A stretch of 64,000 nt of DNA from an uncultured Christensenellaceae bacterium (GTDB lineage Bacteria > Bacillota > Clostridia > Christensenellales > Aristaeellaceae), in the NCBI GenBank assembly GCA_905234985.1, contig CAJOJQ010000001.1, positions 62,001 through 126,000 on the forward strand, written 5' to 3'. The number at the start of each line of letters is the position of its first letter. Position 1 is the stretch's first letter. Shown here in pieces: positions 1 through 7,920 of the stretch. The translations under genes and the position numbers were made by a program. The notes under the pieces are model-generated. The model saw nothing but the letters and a program-made list of their open reading frames with translations, was not told the origin of the DNA and made no database searches.

Positions 1-1501
1 GGCCTTCGGTGCAGCCGCACTTGCGCAGCATGTTCATCTGCTCCATGTTTTCGATGCCCTCGGCGGACAGCGTCCGCTGCAGATTGCGGGCCTGATCGAA
101 AATGGAATTGAGCATGCCCTGGTTCACCTTCCCGCCGAAGCGGCGCAGGTCCAGCTTCATGGCGTCGCAGTTCACGTTTTCGATGGAATTCATGGCGATG
201 AAATCGCCGTCGAAGCCGTCCATCACCACGCGGAAGCCGTTCTGGCGCAGCTTTTCTTCGGTTTCGATCACCACATGGCTGGACTGGATATAGGCGTTTT
301 CCGCGATTTCGATTTCCAGATAAATGGGGGGGATGCGGTATTTTTTCAGCATTTCCGAGAAGAACTCGGCAATGTCGATGGCCAGGATGTCGGTTTTTGT
401 CACGTTGATGGAAATGGGCACCGGGCGGAAGCCCGTATCCACCCATTTGCGGATGGTGATGCACACCTGCTCCCAGATGTACTGGTCCAGCTTGGTGATG
501 TAGCCGTTGCTTTCCAGAATGGGAATGAAAACGGCGGGGGAAACCATGCCCAATTTTCCGTGGCTCCAGCGCACCAGCGCTTCCGCGCCCACCATTTTGC
601 GGGTGTTCAGGTCAAAGCGCGGCTGGAGATAGAAGATAAATTCGCCGTTCTTCAGGCCCTGCAGGATCTGGGGCATCAAAATCTGCTCGTTGCCGGTGTT
701 CTGGGCCGGAATGGAGGGATTGGCCGCACCGCCCGCCACGGTAAAGGTGCCGCTCTTGGGCAGGCGCTCCAGCAGCTGGGTGATCTGCTTCATTTCCCGG
801 CGTTCCCGGTAGCGCAGTTGCTCCTCCACGGGCGGGATCACGTTTTTGTGGAACTCGTCGATGAACAGGCCCAAATTCCGAATCATCATGTTCCAGGTGA
901 TGCGGTAAATAATGTTGAACACAAGGGACAGAATAACGCCCGCGATGGACGTATAGAAAGCCACGCGGATACCGGCCAGCAGCGTCTGCACGCTGGACAG
1001 GGCGGCGTTCACGCTGCTGAACCCGATGCCCTGAATACCGACGATCAAACCGATGAAGGTACCGAGGATGCCAAGACCGGTCAGGGTGCCGGGAAGCTGC
1101 TGCACCACGTTCTGCCAGCTTTTCAGGCCTAAGATATCTTCGTTGATGTAATCCTCGATATCCGACAGCACCTGGCCGGAATCCCGCTGGGCCTGCACCT
1201 TTTCCTGGTACTCGCGGAACTGTTCGTCCATCACCCGCTGATGGAAGAATTCTTCGATCTGCACCATCACGGACCAGGTGGAGCTGGTCTGCACCTCCAG
1301 TGCCCGTTCGATGTTTTCCAGGCCCGTTTCAAAGGCGCGGTAATACTGGATCACCGGGAACACGCCCAAAAGCACGCCTAAGAAAACGATGCCTTCCATG
1401 ATCACGATGAAAACGGTGGATATCTCATCCGGCGCATAAGCGGTGAGAATCACACCGCCTATGAGGATAAAAATAACCAGAAAATAAATCAGTCTCCTCA
1501 T
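1..1501 (-). CDS. Membrane MotA/TolQ/ExbB-like protein fused to an EAL domain (3' end cut by window edge)
   Basis: About 500 residues are visible, starting at the ATG at 1499-1501; the C-terminus runs off the left edge. Two N-terminal membrane helices (residues 4-21, 28-50) are followed by a helical segment and a second hydrophobic pair (about 136-156 and 178-200) containing LPGTLTGLGILGTFIGL, which resembles the proton-channel core of MotA/TolQ/ExbB. A linker leads into an EAL domain from about residue 275 (QPRFDL, then GAEALVRW with E307). The metal-binding DDFG motif reads MDGFDGDF, so its second aspartate is glycine; KLD and AEGIE are kept. EAL domains hydrolyse cyclic di-GMP, but this one may be impaired and act as a sensor or scaffold. 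Family assignment of the EAL part is firm; the ExbB-like part is inferred from sequence pattern. Confidence 0.85.
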   Translation of the reverse strand, partial: MRRLIYFLVIFILIGGVILTAYAPDEISTVFIVIMEGIVFLGVLLGVFPVIQYYRAFETGLENIERALEVQTSSTWSVMVQIEEFFHQRVMDEQFREYQEKVQAQRDSGQVLSDIEDYINEDILGLKSWQNVVQQLPGTLTGLGILGTFIGLIVGIQGIGFSSVNAALSSVQTLLAGIRVAFYTSIAGVILSLVFNIIYRITWNMMIRNLGLFIDEFHKNVIPPVEEQLRYRERREMKQITQLLERLPKSGTFTVAGGAANPSIPAQNTGNEQILMPQILQGLKNGEFIFYLQPRFDLNTRKMVGAEALVRWSHGKLGMVSPAVFIPILESNGYITKLDQYIWEQVCITIRKWVDTGFRPVPISINVTKTDILAIDIAEFFSEMLKKYRIPPIYLEIEIAENAYIQSSHVVIETEEKLRQNGFRVVMDGFDGDFIAMNSIENVNCDAMKLDLRRFGGKVNQGMLNSIFDQARNLQRTLSAEGIENMEQMNMLRKCGCTEG

Positions 1502-1623
1502 CCGCGTCGCTCCTACAAATCTATTTTGACCGTCCGCCCCGCCGCCTTGGTCTTGCTCCGGCTCCCCCCCGGACGGACGGGAAAGAAGGTTGCCTCAACA
1601 AAGGGTCAAAAAACCCCACCTTC

Positions 1624-1632
1624 ATTATAGCA
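1624..1632 (-). promoter_or_regulatory. Extended -10 promoter of the EAL-domain gene
   Basis: On the minus strand the sequence TGCTATAAT lies here, about 120 bases upstream of the EAL-protein start. TGnTATAAT is an extended -10 element; no good -35 hexamer is seen at 16-18 bases, as expected for this promoter type. Confidence 0.6.
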
Positions 1633-1695
1633 TATCAAGGCGCGGAGCGCTATACCGTTCGGCAAAAAATGTGGGTCAAAGTGGAATATAATGGT

Positions 1696-1733
1696 AAAAA
1701 AGCAGCAAAAAAGCAACAAAAAGGCAACAAAAA
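1696..1733. repeat. Four A-tracts phased every 11 bp
   Basis: Runs of five to six A begin at 1696, 1707, 1718 and 1729, an exact 11-base period, inside an imperfect 11-bp tandem repeat (AAAAAAGCARC-like). Phased A-tracts bend DNA. They lie 65-100 bp upstream of the EAL-gene promoter, and on the minus strand they are also T-runs just after the nnrD terminator stem. Confidence 0.7.
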
Positions 1734-1748
1734 CGCCCCGCCGCGGGG
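1729..1748 (-). terminator. Intrinsic terminator after nnrD
   Basis: On the minus strand, CCCCG-CGG-CGGGG (1736-1748) is followed by CGTTTTTG. The stem is short but strong and is followed by several more T-runs. It lies about 80 bases past the nnrD stop and separates nnrD from the EAL gene. Confidence 0.6.
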
Positions 1749-1828
1749 AGCGCGTCAGGGCGAAAGGAGGAGACGGTTCATTTCATAAAATTTCTATCCG
1801 GATCAGAAAGCAGTGAACCGGGGGAGGC

Positions 1829-3424
1829 TTACTTTTCGCCCCGGCCCCGCCGCTCCGCTTCGTGCAGGCAGGCGATCAGCTGGGCGGTGGTCAGTTCCCG
1901 CTGGCCGAATTTTTCTTCGCCCACCACGCCCGCCATGCCGTGCCACAGGCAGGCCAGGGCGGCGGCGTCCAGGGGTGCGGTTTGGACGAGAAGGACGGCA
2001 AAAATACCGGTCAGGGCGTCGCCGCTGCCGCCTTTGGCCAGGGCGGGGGAACCCACGGTGTTGAGCATGAATTCCGGGCCGTCCTCGCCGATTTTGCAGA
2101 TCACGGTCACGTCGCTTTTCAACACGGCGGTGCAGTCGAATTTTTCCGCTAAGGCCTGGGTGGCGGTGAAACGGTCAGCCAGGATTTCTTCTGCGCTTCG
2201 ATTCAAAAGCCGCGCCGCTTCGCCGGGATGGGGAGTAATGACGGCATTTTTCCCTAACTTCATGGGATGCTTTGCCAGCAGGTTCAGGGCGTCCGCATCC
2301 CAAACGGATTTTTTGTCAGGATTCCAGAGCTTGATGATATTGCCCCAGATTTCTTCGCTTTGCCCTAAGCCGCAGCCCAGAGCCAGCACGTCGTATGCGG
2401 GCGGGTTTTGAATTGCTTCCCCGATCTCCATGCACATGGCGTTGGGAACCAGCGTCTGCAAAACAGGAATGATTTCCTTCTCACAGGCCACGGTGGTCAG
2501 TCCCGCCCCGGCGGTGACGGCGGCCTGGGCGCACATGGCGGCAGCCCCGGCCATGCCCATCTTCCCGGCGTAGATCAACACCCGCCCGCAATTGCCCTTG
2601 TGGGCGTTTATGGAACGGCCTTCCATCAGGCGCAGGGCGGATGGAGCGAGAGTTTCGCAGCGCAGTTCAGGATCGTCCAGCAGCAGCAAATCGCTGTTCC
2701 AGGGCATCATGTCCCATAGCCCGATGTCCGCCACCACGATTTTGCCCACGGCTTCCCGTTCCTTCGTCAGATACAGGCCGGGCTTGGGGGCGTTGAAGGT
2801 CACGGTCACGTCGGCGTGAACGAAGGGCCATTCAGCCTCCCCGGTTTTTCCGTTGATGCCGCTGGGAATGTCCACCGCCACGACGGGGGGCATGTGGGCC
2901 ATGCCCAAATGAAAATCGTGGTACGGGGCCAGCGTCATGCGGGACAGCAGGGGGCTTTCGATGCGTCCCCGGAAGCCGGTGCCCAGCAGGGCGTCCACAT
3001 AGCCGTCAAAGGGCTGCATAGGGCTTTCCCCGTCAAAGGGCAGTTCATTTTCCGGCAACTTGGCCAGATTCAAAATTTTATCTTCCCGCACTACCAGCCG
3101 AAGCCAGCGGAGATTGATCCGCGCGTCCGGGGTTTTCGGTTCCCCGTACAGCCATACGGTGGGAAGCCCGCCCCGCATTTTGAACAGCCGGGCAGCGGCA
3201 AAGCCGTCCCCGCCGTTGTTGCCCGTGCCGCAGAGGAACAAAACCCGCTTCTCCGCGCAGCTTCCGCCCAAGACCTTTTCCAGCTCGTCCACCACGGACA
3301 GGGCGGCGTGCTCCATGAGCAAAAGGCTGGATACGCCCAAAGCAAAGGCTTTCTGCTCCGTGCGGCGCATATCCTCCGGGGTCAGCACAGGATAGGAATC
3401 CATGGTCGTATCATCGTACAGCAT
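1829..3424 (-). CDS. nnrD: Bifunctional NAD(P)H-hydrate repair enzyme (epimerase + ADP/ATP-dependent dehydratase)
   Basis: 531 residues. The N-terminal YjeF epimerase domain (about 15-235) carries GTGNNGGDGFAAAR; the C-terminal ribokinase-like dehydratase domain (about 260-525) carries ITPHPGEAARLL and the nucleotide-binding GGSGDALTG near residue 466. Together they epimerise and dehydrate damaged NADHX/NADPHX back to NAD(P)H in the cytoplasm. I chose the ATG at 3422-3424 because a GGAG lies nine bases upstream; an upstream ATG at 3457 would add 11 residues without a ribosome site. acpS lies upstream in the same direction, a common pairing in Firmicutes, separated by a structured repeat (3486-3654). 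The full two-domain length matches the family. Confidence 0.95.
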   Translation of the reverse strand: MLYDDTTMDSYPVLTPEDMRRTEQKAFALGVSSLLLMEHAALSVVDELEKVLGGSCAEKRVLFLCGTGNNGGDGFAAARLFKMRGGLPTVWLYGEPKTPDARINLRWLRLVVREDKILNLAKLPENELPFDGESPMQPFDGYVDALLGTGFRGRIESPLLSRMTLAPYHDFHLGMAHMPPVVAVDIPSGINGKTGEAEWPFVHADVTVTFNAPKPGLYLTKEREAVGKIVVADIGLWDMMPWNSDLLLLDDPELRCETLAPSALRLMEGRSINAHKGNCGRVLIYAGKMGMAGAAAMCAQAAVTAGAGLTTVACEKEIIPVLQTLVPNAMCMEIGEAIQNPPAYDVLALGCGLGQSEEIWGNIIKLWNPDKKSVWDADALNLLAKHPMKLGKNAVITPHPGEAARLLNRSAEEILADRFTATQALAEKFDCTAVLKSDVTVICKIGEDGPEFMLNTVGSPALAKGGSGDALTGIFAVLLVQTAPLDAAALACLWHGMAGVVGEEKFGQRELTTAQLIACLHEAERRGRGEK

Positions 3425-3485
3425 ACGGCATTTCTCCGATCGTTTTTTGTGAAGCAATAATATGCATGTATTACCCTGCCGTTTT

Positions 3486-3654
3486 CCCTATGGCTTTCTT
3501 GGAGGGGACGAACCGCCGATGACCGCCTGTGGCGGAAATCTCATCGGCGGTGAGATCAGCCGAAAGGGAGCAATCTCTCCATGAAGGAGAGTTGCGACCA
3601 TTGAGGCTGCGGAAGGGGGGAACCGTTCTTTGGCCTCCAAAGAACGGTTCCCCC
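3486..3654 (-). repeat. Structured 3'-UTR repeat element, long form (copy A)
   Basis: Read on the minus strand from acpS: an 18-bp perfect hairpin (3616-3633 with 3637-3654; GGGGGAACCGTTCTTTGG arm), then a hairpin with stem CTCTCC/GGAGAG inside CAGCC/GGCTG, then a compound hairpin CCGCCGATGA/TCATCGGCGG enclosing CCGCC/GGCGG, and finally the conserved end module CTTTCTTGGAGGGG. It starts 18 bases after the acpS stop. Copies with co-varying stems occur at 15785, 19660, 40502 and 63001; the copy at 63001 is the other long form. Confidence 0.85.
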
Positions 3655-3672
3655 TGCAAAAATTTTCACGCC

Positions 3673-4050
3673 TCAGTCCTTCCGTTCCGCCACGCACACC
3701 GCGGCGGCCATGCCGCCGTCGTGGGTGATGGACAGGTAAAAGGAGGATACGCGTTTATCCTCCGCCAGACGGGCGTATTCCCCTTGCAGCACGTAGGAGG
3801 GCTTGCCGTACCCGTCGTGGGTCACGCCGATGGTGTTCAAATCGGCGGAAACGATGCCGCAGCCCAGGGCTTTCACCAGGGCTTCCTTGGCGGCGTAAAT
3901 GCCCGCCATGGTCTGGGCCGCGCCCTTGCCTTTGCCGTGGATATAGGCCTGCTCCTCCGGGCTGAAATACCGGGCCAGGAAGCGTTCGTCCTCCATCAGC
4001 TTTTCCATGCGCGAAATCTCACACAGATCAATACCAATGCCCGCGATCAT
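3673..4050 (-). CDS. acpS: Holo-[acyl-carrier-protein] synthase
   Basis: 125 residues, the usual AcpS length. It transfers 4'-phosphopantetheine from CoA to acyl carrier protein in the cytoplasm. The N-terminus MIAGIGIDLCEISR holds the Mg-binding aspartate of the GIDLxxIxR motif, and YAAKEALVKALG is the second family signature (residues about 50-62); the end carries SITHDGGMAAAV. The start is fixed by the ATGA overlap with the stop of the upstream P1-family peptidase (4047-4050), indicating translational coupling. A longer open frame to 4269 exists only because of overlap with that gene. Confidence 0.95.
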   Translation of the reverse strand: MIAGIGIDLCEISRMEKLMEDERFLARYFSPEEQAYIHGKGKGAAQTMAGIYAAKEALVKALGCGIVSADLNTIGVTHDGYGKPSYVLQGEYARLAEDKRVSSFYLSITHDGGMAAAVCVAERKD

Positions 4051-5000
4051 AGCTTTGTATACAGCAGGGCGTTGGCGATGGCCCGCGCCGTTACTTCGGC
4101 TGCCGCTGCGCACAGCTTCACGAAATTCACTTCCGCGTCGATCCGGCCCGTGGCTAGAGCAAACAGGGTGTCGCCGTCCATCTGGGTGTGTACCGGACGG
4201 ATGGTGCGGGCCAGGCCGTCGTGGCTCACGTCGGCCAGGCGGTTGGCCTGTTCTTTTGTCAGCTTGCAATCCACCGCCACCACGCCGATGGTGGTGTTGC
4301 TGCCGGGGGCGGGGATGCGGATCTGCTGGGGTACGGGGGCGTGGCCGTAGAGCAGACCTTCCGCCAAAACGCCCGTACCGTCGGGCATGTGGGCGCAGCC
4401 CAGCACTTCCCCGGTTTCCGGGTGGTACACGTCGCCCACGGCGTTGACGGCTACCACCGCGCCCACCGTCACGCCCTCGGGGAGGGTGATAGACGCGGAA
4501 CCGATGCCGCTGTCCTGGGGCACGGAACCGGGCACCAATTTACCCACGGTAGCCCCGGCGCCAGCGCCCGCCTTGCCCTGTTGCATGCCCTTCTGGGCGT
4601 TCATGCAGGCGGATCGGCCCATGGCCGCGTCGGGGCGGATATGGGGATCGCCCACGTTCAGATCGTACAGCACGGCGGCGGGCACGATGGGAACGCGAGC
4701 CACGCCCATGTCCATGCCGCAGTCCATCTGCTCCAAATAGCGCATCACGCCGCCTGCCGCGTCCAGACCGAACGCGCTGCCGCCGGAGAGTACCACGGCG
4801 TTGACGCATTCCACCAAATTGCCGGGGCGCAGAAGATCGGTTTCCCGGGTGCCGGGGGCCGCGCCGCGCACAGAAACGCCGCCGACGGCCCCTTCCTTGC
4901 GGCACAGTACCACCGTCACGCCCGTTTTGCCGCTGACGCTCTGGGCCTGGCCCACCCGGATGCCGTGCACCCGGGTAATATCGCCGGGATAGGGATTCAT
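4047..5000 (-). CDS. P1-family (S58, DmpA-like) aminopeptidase
   Basis: 317 residues of the L-aminopeptidase/D-esterase (DmpA, BapA) N-terminal-nucleophile family, which self-cleaves before an internal serine and removes N-terminal residues from small peptides or beta-peptides. Visible signatures are VLSGGSAFGLDAAGGVMRYLE, GAGAGATVGK and IGSASITLPEGVTVGAVVAVN; the Ser in the GSAS segment is the likely nucleophile. No signal peptide, so cytoplasmic. Ribosome site GAGGTG lies eight bases before the ATG. Its end overlaps acpS by an ATGA. The substrate cannot be read from sequence. Confidence 0.88.
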   Translation of the reverse strand: MNPYPGDITRVHGIRVGQAQSVSGKTGVTVVLCRKEGAVGGVSVRGAAPGTRETDLLRPGNLVECVNAVVLSGGSAFGLDAAGGVMRYLEQMDCGMDMGVARVPIVPAAVLYDLNVGDPHIRPDAAMGRSACMNAQKGMQQGKAGAGAGATVGKLVPGSVPQDSGIGSASITLPEGVTVGAVVAVNAVGDVYHPETGEVLGCAHMPDGTGVLAEGLLYGHAPVPQQIRIPAPGSNTTIGVVAVDCKLTKEQANRLADVSHDGLARTIRPVHTQMDGDTLFALATGRIDAEVNFVKLCAAAAEVTARAIANALLYTKL

Positions 5001-5074
5001 GAGATCACCTCGTTATCTCTTTCAATTAAAGCCCATCGAGACAGGCACTTCATGGTTTTTCCCCAAATCAATTA

Positions 5075-5091
5075 AACAGACAGTGTCTGTT
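5075..5091. repeat. 17-bp palindrome at the end of the DUF1905 gene
   Basis: AACAGACA-G-TGTCTGTT is a perfect 8-bp inverted repeat with a one-base centre. It overlaps the DUF1905 stop codon. The same half-site, in the opposite arrangement, forms the palindrome at 6679-6709 on the other side of trpS. Confidence 0.6.
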
Positions 5092-5401
5092 ATTTCTTTT
5101 CAAACGGGGAAACCGTGACGCGCACGGTATCCCCCGGCTGTTTGCCGATGGCCTGCCGGATGGATTTCAGCACGCCGATGATGTAACAGATTTCGCCCGT
5201 TTCGTCTTTGACGCCCATATTCACGATGCTGCCGTCGTAGGGGACGCCGTCGAATTCGGCGTGTACTTTGACCCTGCCTTTGCCGAATTCCTCCCGGATG
5301 TTCCAGGGAAAAACCACGTAAGCGCCGCCCTTATCCGGCACGGCTTGCAGCACGGCGTCAAAGATGTAATTGCCGTTTTCTTCCCGCTGTTTCATGCTCA
5401 C
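5090..5401 (-). CDS. DUF1905 domain protein
   Basis: 103 residues matching the small DUF1905 beta-barrel family: YIFDAVLQAV at the start, AYVVFPWNIREEFG, VKVHAEFDGVPYDGSIVNMG and a C-terminal PGDTVRVTVSPFEK. The biochemical role is unknown. The GTG at 5399-5401 overlaps the trpS stop (GTGA), and an ATG two codons later is an alternative. The gene is translationally coupled to trpS and followed by the P1-family peptidase. Confidence 0.8.
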   Translation of the reverse strand: MSMKQREENGNYIFDAVLQAVPDKGGAYVVFPWNIREEFGKGRVKVHAEFDGVPYDGSIVNMGVKDETGEICYIIGVLKSIRQAIGKQPGDTVRVTVSPFEKK

Positions 5402-6411
5402 GGCTGGTACAGGCCGACCTTTTTGTATACCTTCCGCAGGGTCTTGGCGGCCAAATACGCCGCCCGTTCCGCATTGCGCTTGAGCATAGCGGCCATGCCG
5501 TCCTTGTCGGCGATGATGGCGTTGTAGCGCTCCTGAATGAGGGAGAGTTCGGCGATGACCGCTTCGGACACGGCCTCTTTCAGCGCCCCGTAGCCCAGGC
5601 CGGACAGGGAAGAAACGGTTTCCTCCATGCTCTGCTTTTTCAGCACGGAAAGAATGGTCAGCAGGTTGGAAACGCCGGGCTTGGCTTCCGGATCGTAGCG
5701 GATCTCGCCGTCGCTGTCGGTGACGGCGCGCTTGAGCTTGCGGCGGATGTCCTCGGGCTTGTCCAGTACGGCGATGAAGGTGTCTTCGGGGTCGGACTTG
5801 CTCATTTTCTTCGTCGGTTCGGCCAGGCTCATGATTTTCGCTGTGGCCTTGGGGATGTAGGGTTCGGGAATGGTGAACACGTCGCCGTAAATGCCGTTGA
5901 AGCGCTGGGCGATGTCCCGGCAGATTTCCACGTGCTGCTTCTGGTCGGCTCCCACGGGCACGATGTCCGTCTGGTACAGCAGGATGTCGGAGGCCATCAG
6001 CACGGGATAATCGAACAGGCCCGCGTTGATATTATCGGCGTGCTTGGCGGATTTATCCTTGAACTGGGTCATGCGGGACAGCTCGCCCATGTAGGTGTAG
6101 CAGTTCAAAATCCAGGCCAGCTCCGCGTGGGCGGGCACGTGGCTTTGGCAGTAGATGATATTCTTGTCCGGATCCAGGCCGCAGGCCACGTAAATGGCGG
6201 CCAGGGACAGGGTACGCTTGCGCAGGTCGGCGGGGTTCTGGCGCACGGTGAGGGTGTGCAGGTCTGCCATGCAGTAGAGGCAGTCCGCGTCGTCAAACAG
6301 GGTAAAGTTCCGCAGCGCCCCGATGTAGTTGCCCAGCGTCAGATTGCCGGAGGGCTGGATGCCCGAAAATACGACCTTGCGCTTTTCAACGGTTTTTTCC
6401 TGATTTTCCAT
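5398..6411 (-). CDS. trpS: Tryptophanyl-tRNA synthetase
   Basis: 337 residues, typical length for bacterial TrpRS. A class I synthetase that charges tRNA-Trp. The HIGH-equivalent is GNLTLGNYIGAL in the SGIQPSG context (about residues 17-32) and KMSKSDPEDTF is the KMSKS loop (about 197). AGGGGA lies nine bases upstream of the ATG. No T-box can be found in the 300 bases upstream, unlike metG here. The next gene, DUF1905, overlaps its stop. Confidence 0.97.
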   Translation of the reverse strand: MENQEKTVEKRKVVFSGIQPSGNLTLGNYIGALRNFTLFDDADCLYCMADLHTLTVRQNPADLRKRTLSLAAIYVACGLDPDKNIIYCQSHVPAHAELAWILNCYTYMGELSRMTQFKDKSAKHADNINAGLFDYPVLMASDILLYQTDIVPVGADQKQHVEICRDIAQRFNGIYGDVFTIPEPYIPKATAKIMSLAEPTKKMSKSDPEDTFIAVLDKPEDIRRKLKRAVTDSDGEIRYDPEAKPGVSNLLTILSVLKKQSMEETVSSLSGLGYGALKEAVSEAVIAELSLIQERYNAIIADKDGMAAMLKRNAERAAYLAAKTLRKVYKKVGLYQP

Positions 6412-6449
6412 GATTTCATTTCCCCTTTTGTTTTTATATTTTCGTTGTT

Positions 6450-6478
6450 ATTGTATAGCGTATTGAAGCACACCCCAA
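6450..6478 (-). promoter_or_regulatory. Probable trpS promoter
   Basis: Minus-strand TTGGGG (6473-6478), 17-base spacer, TACAAT (6450-6455), about 40 bases upstream of trpS. Moderate match to sigma-A consensus. Confidence 0.5.
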
Positions 6479-6479
6479 G

Positions 6480-6709
6480 GGGGGCCAGGGGGCTCACCCC
6501 CTGAACGCAATCCGCACCGGCGGCGTGTACGCCGGGAGGACGGATAAATTTCCGGCGGGAGCGAAGACGACCAGAGGAAATTTTCCTTCCCTGCGGATTT
6601 GCCGCCCGGGAGAACCGAAGGTTCGACAGGCAAATCCGTGCGGGGGGAACGCGGGGGGTATGCAATACCCGCCCGCGCGTGTCTGTTCAGTCAATGACTG
6701 AACAGACAC
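6480..6709. other. Structured intergenic stretch between BMP gene and trpS
   Basis: No gene is supported. The stretch is crowded with palindromes: AGGGGG/CCCCCT near 6487-6501, CCGGCG/CGCCGG near 6518-6536, GGATTTGCC/GGCAAATCC enclosing GAACC-GAA-GGTTC (about 6595-6637), GGGTAT/ATACCC (about 6656-6670), and a perfect 15-bp inverted repeat GTGTCTGTTCAGTCA around one base (6679-6709). The last starts two bases beyond the BMP-gene stop and may end that transcript, although no T-run follows. Confidence 0.6.
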
Positions 6710-6711
6710 AT

Positions 6712-7902
6712 TTAGTTTTCAATCTCGATCACCCCGTCCAGCACGTAATGGAAGGAGGGGGCGGAGGATTTTTCGTTTTCGATATAACCCTTATTGAGGT
6801 CAATGGTGTCGGCGGGGTTTTCCGGGTTCGTGCCGGTATAATTTCCTTTGAACACGCTGACGCTGCCCTTGCGGAAGGCTTCGGTGAGCTGGGCGATTTT
6901 TTCAGCGGTGCCCTCGGCGGCGATGGACTGGTTCAGCTCTAAAATTTCCACCCAGTTTTTATCCAGCCCGGCGCTCATGTCGTTGCCGTGGACGGCGCCG
7001 TCCACCGTCTTTTCGATGGGCCTGTGGGCCAGCACCGCGCCCACCGCCCCGGTGACGTAGGGCGTCCAGTTGATGCGGGTGCTGAGCAGGGAAACGGAGG
7101 GGGCCAGGTCGATCATGCTCTGGTTATACCCCACGTGAATCACGGTGAGGAATGCGGAGGCTTCCTCGCAGGCCACGGCGGGGCCGGTGGTGTTGGTGTG
7201 CTGGGAGATCACCGCGCAGCCCTCCCGGATCAGGGCCTCCGCGGCGGCTTTCTCCTTGGTGTAGCTGCTCCAGGTATTGGTGTAGCGCACCTTCATGGTG
7301 GCGTTGGGCACCACGGAGCGCACGCCAAGCAGGAACGCCGTGTAGCCGGAAATGACCTCGGCGGTGGGGAAGGCCCCCACGAAGCCCACCAGCGCCTTGT
7401 CAGGGCCGATGACGCCGCTGTCCATGAGCTGTTTCAGCTTCATGCCCGCCGCCACGCCGCACACGTACCTGCCCTGGTAGATTTCGCCGCTGAACGTATG
7501 GTAGTTGGCGGGATCGGCGCTGGAAGCGTCGCTGCCCACGGAAATCTGGCAGAAGGTCACTTTGGGGTATTCTCGGGCCATTTCCCGCACCTGGGTGCTG
7601 TCGTTATTGACGAAAATGACGCCGCAGCCCTTTTTTACCAGCTCCCGCAGGGGTTCCTCCGTTTCGCTGGCCCGCACGTTGCTGCGGGACAGGATATGCA
7701 CCTGATCGGGATACAGCCTTTCCAGCGCCTCCTGGGCCAGCATAAAGCTGTAGGTAAAGGGCGTGCTGCCGTCGTTTTCGTAGATAAAGCCCACCTTCAG
7801 CGTTTCGTCCGCCGCCTGGGGCGTCCAGGCGTCGTATACGAAGCTGAAAGCCAGCAGCACTGTTAGGGAAACGAGCAGCGTGGTGATATAGTATTTTTTC
7901 AT
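6712..7902 (-). CDS. BMP-family (PnrA/Med-like) substrate-binding protein
   Basis: 396 residues. An N-terminal hydrophobic segment (about 4-22) without a lipobox cysteine suggests a signal anchor or uncleaved signal. The rest follows the basic-membrane-protein/PnrA fold: KVGFIYENDG, VIFVNNDSTQVREMAREYP, VGFVGAFPTAEVISGYTAFLLGVRSV. Family members bind nucleosides for ABC import or act as sensors. No permease or ATPase of the matching importer is nearby; instead the gene follows a giant HD-GYP sensor by 18 bases, so a sensory role for the bound ligand is my inference. Confidence 0.85.
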   Translation of the reverse strand: MKKYYITTLLVSLTVLLAFSFVYDAWTPQAADETLKVGFIYENDGSTPFTYSFMLAQEALERLYPDQVHILSRSNVRASETEEPLRELVKKGCGVIFVNNDSTQVREMAREYPKVTFCQISVGSDASSADPANYHTFSGEIYQGRYVCGVAAGMKLKQLMDSGVIGPDKALVGFVGAFPTAEVISGYTAFLLGVRSVVPNATMKVRYTNTWSSYTKEKAAAEALIREGCAVISQHTNTTGPAVACEEASAFLTVIHVGYNQSMIDLAPSVSLLSTRINWTPYVTGAVGAVLAHRPIEKTVDGAVHGNDMSAGLDKNWVEILELNQSIAAEGTAEKIAQLTEAFRKGSVSVFKGNYTGTNPENPADTIDLNKGYIENEKSSAPSFHYVLDGVIEIEN

Positions 7903-7920
7903 GCTGTTTCACCTCCGCCC

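Noticed and set aside
6412-6711. T-box in front of trpS
   Set aside because: No AGGGTGG-type T-box, specifier stem or following terminator can be found on the minus strand.
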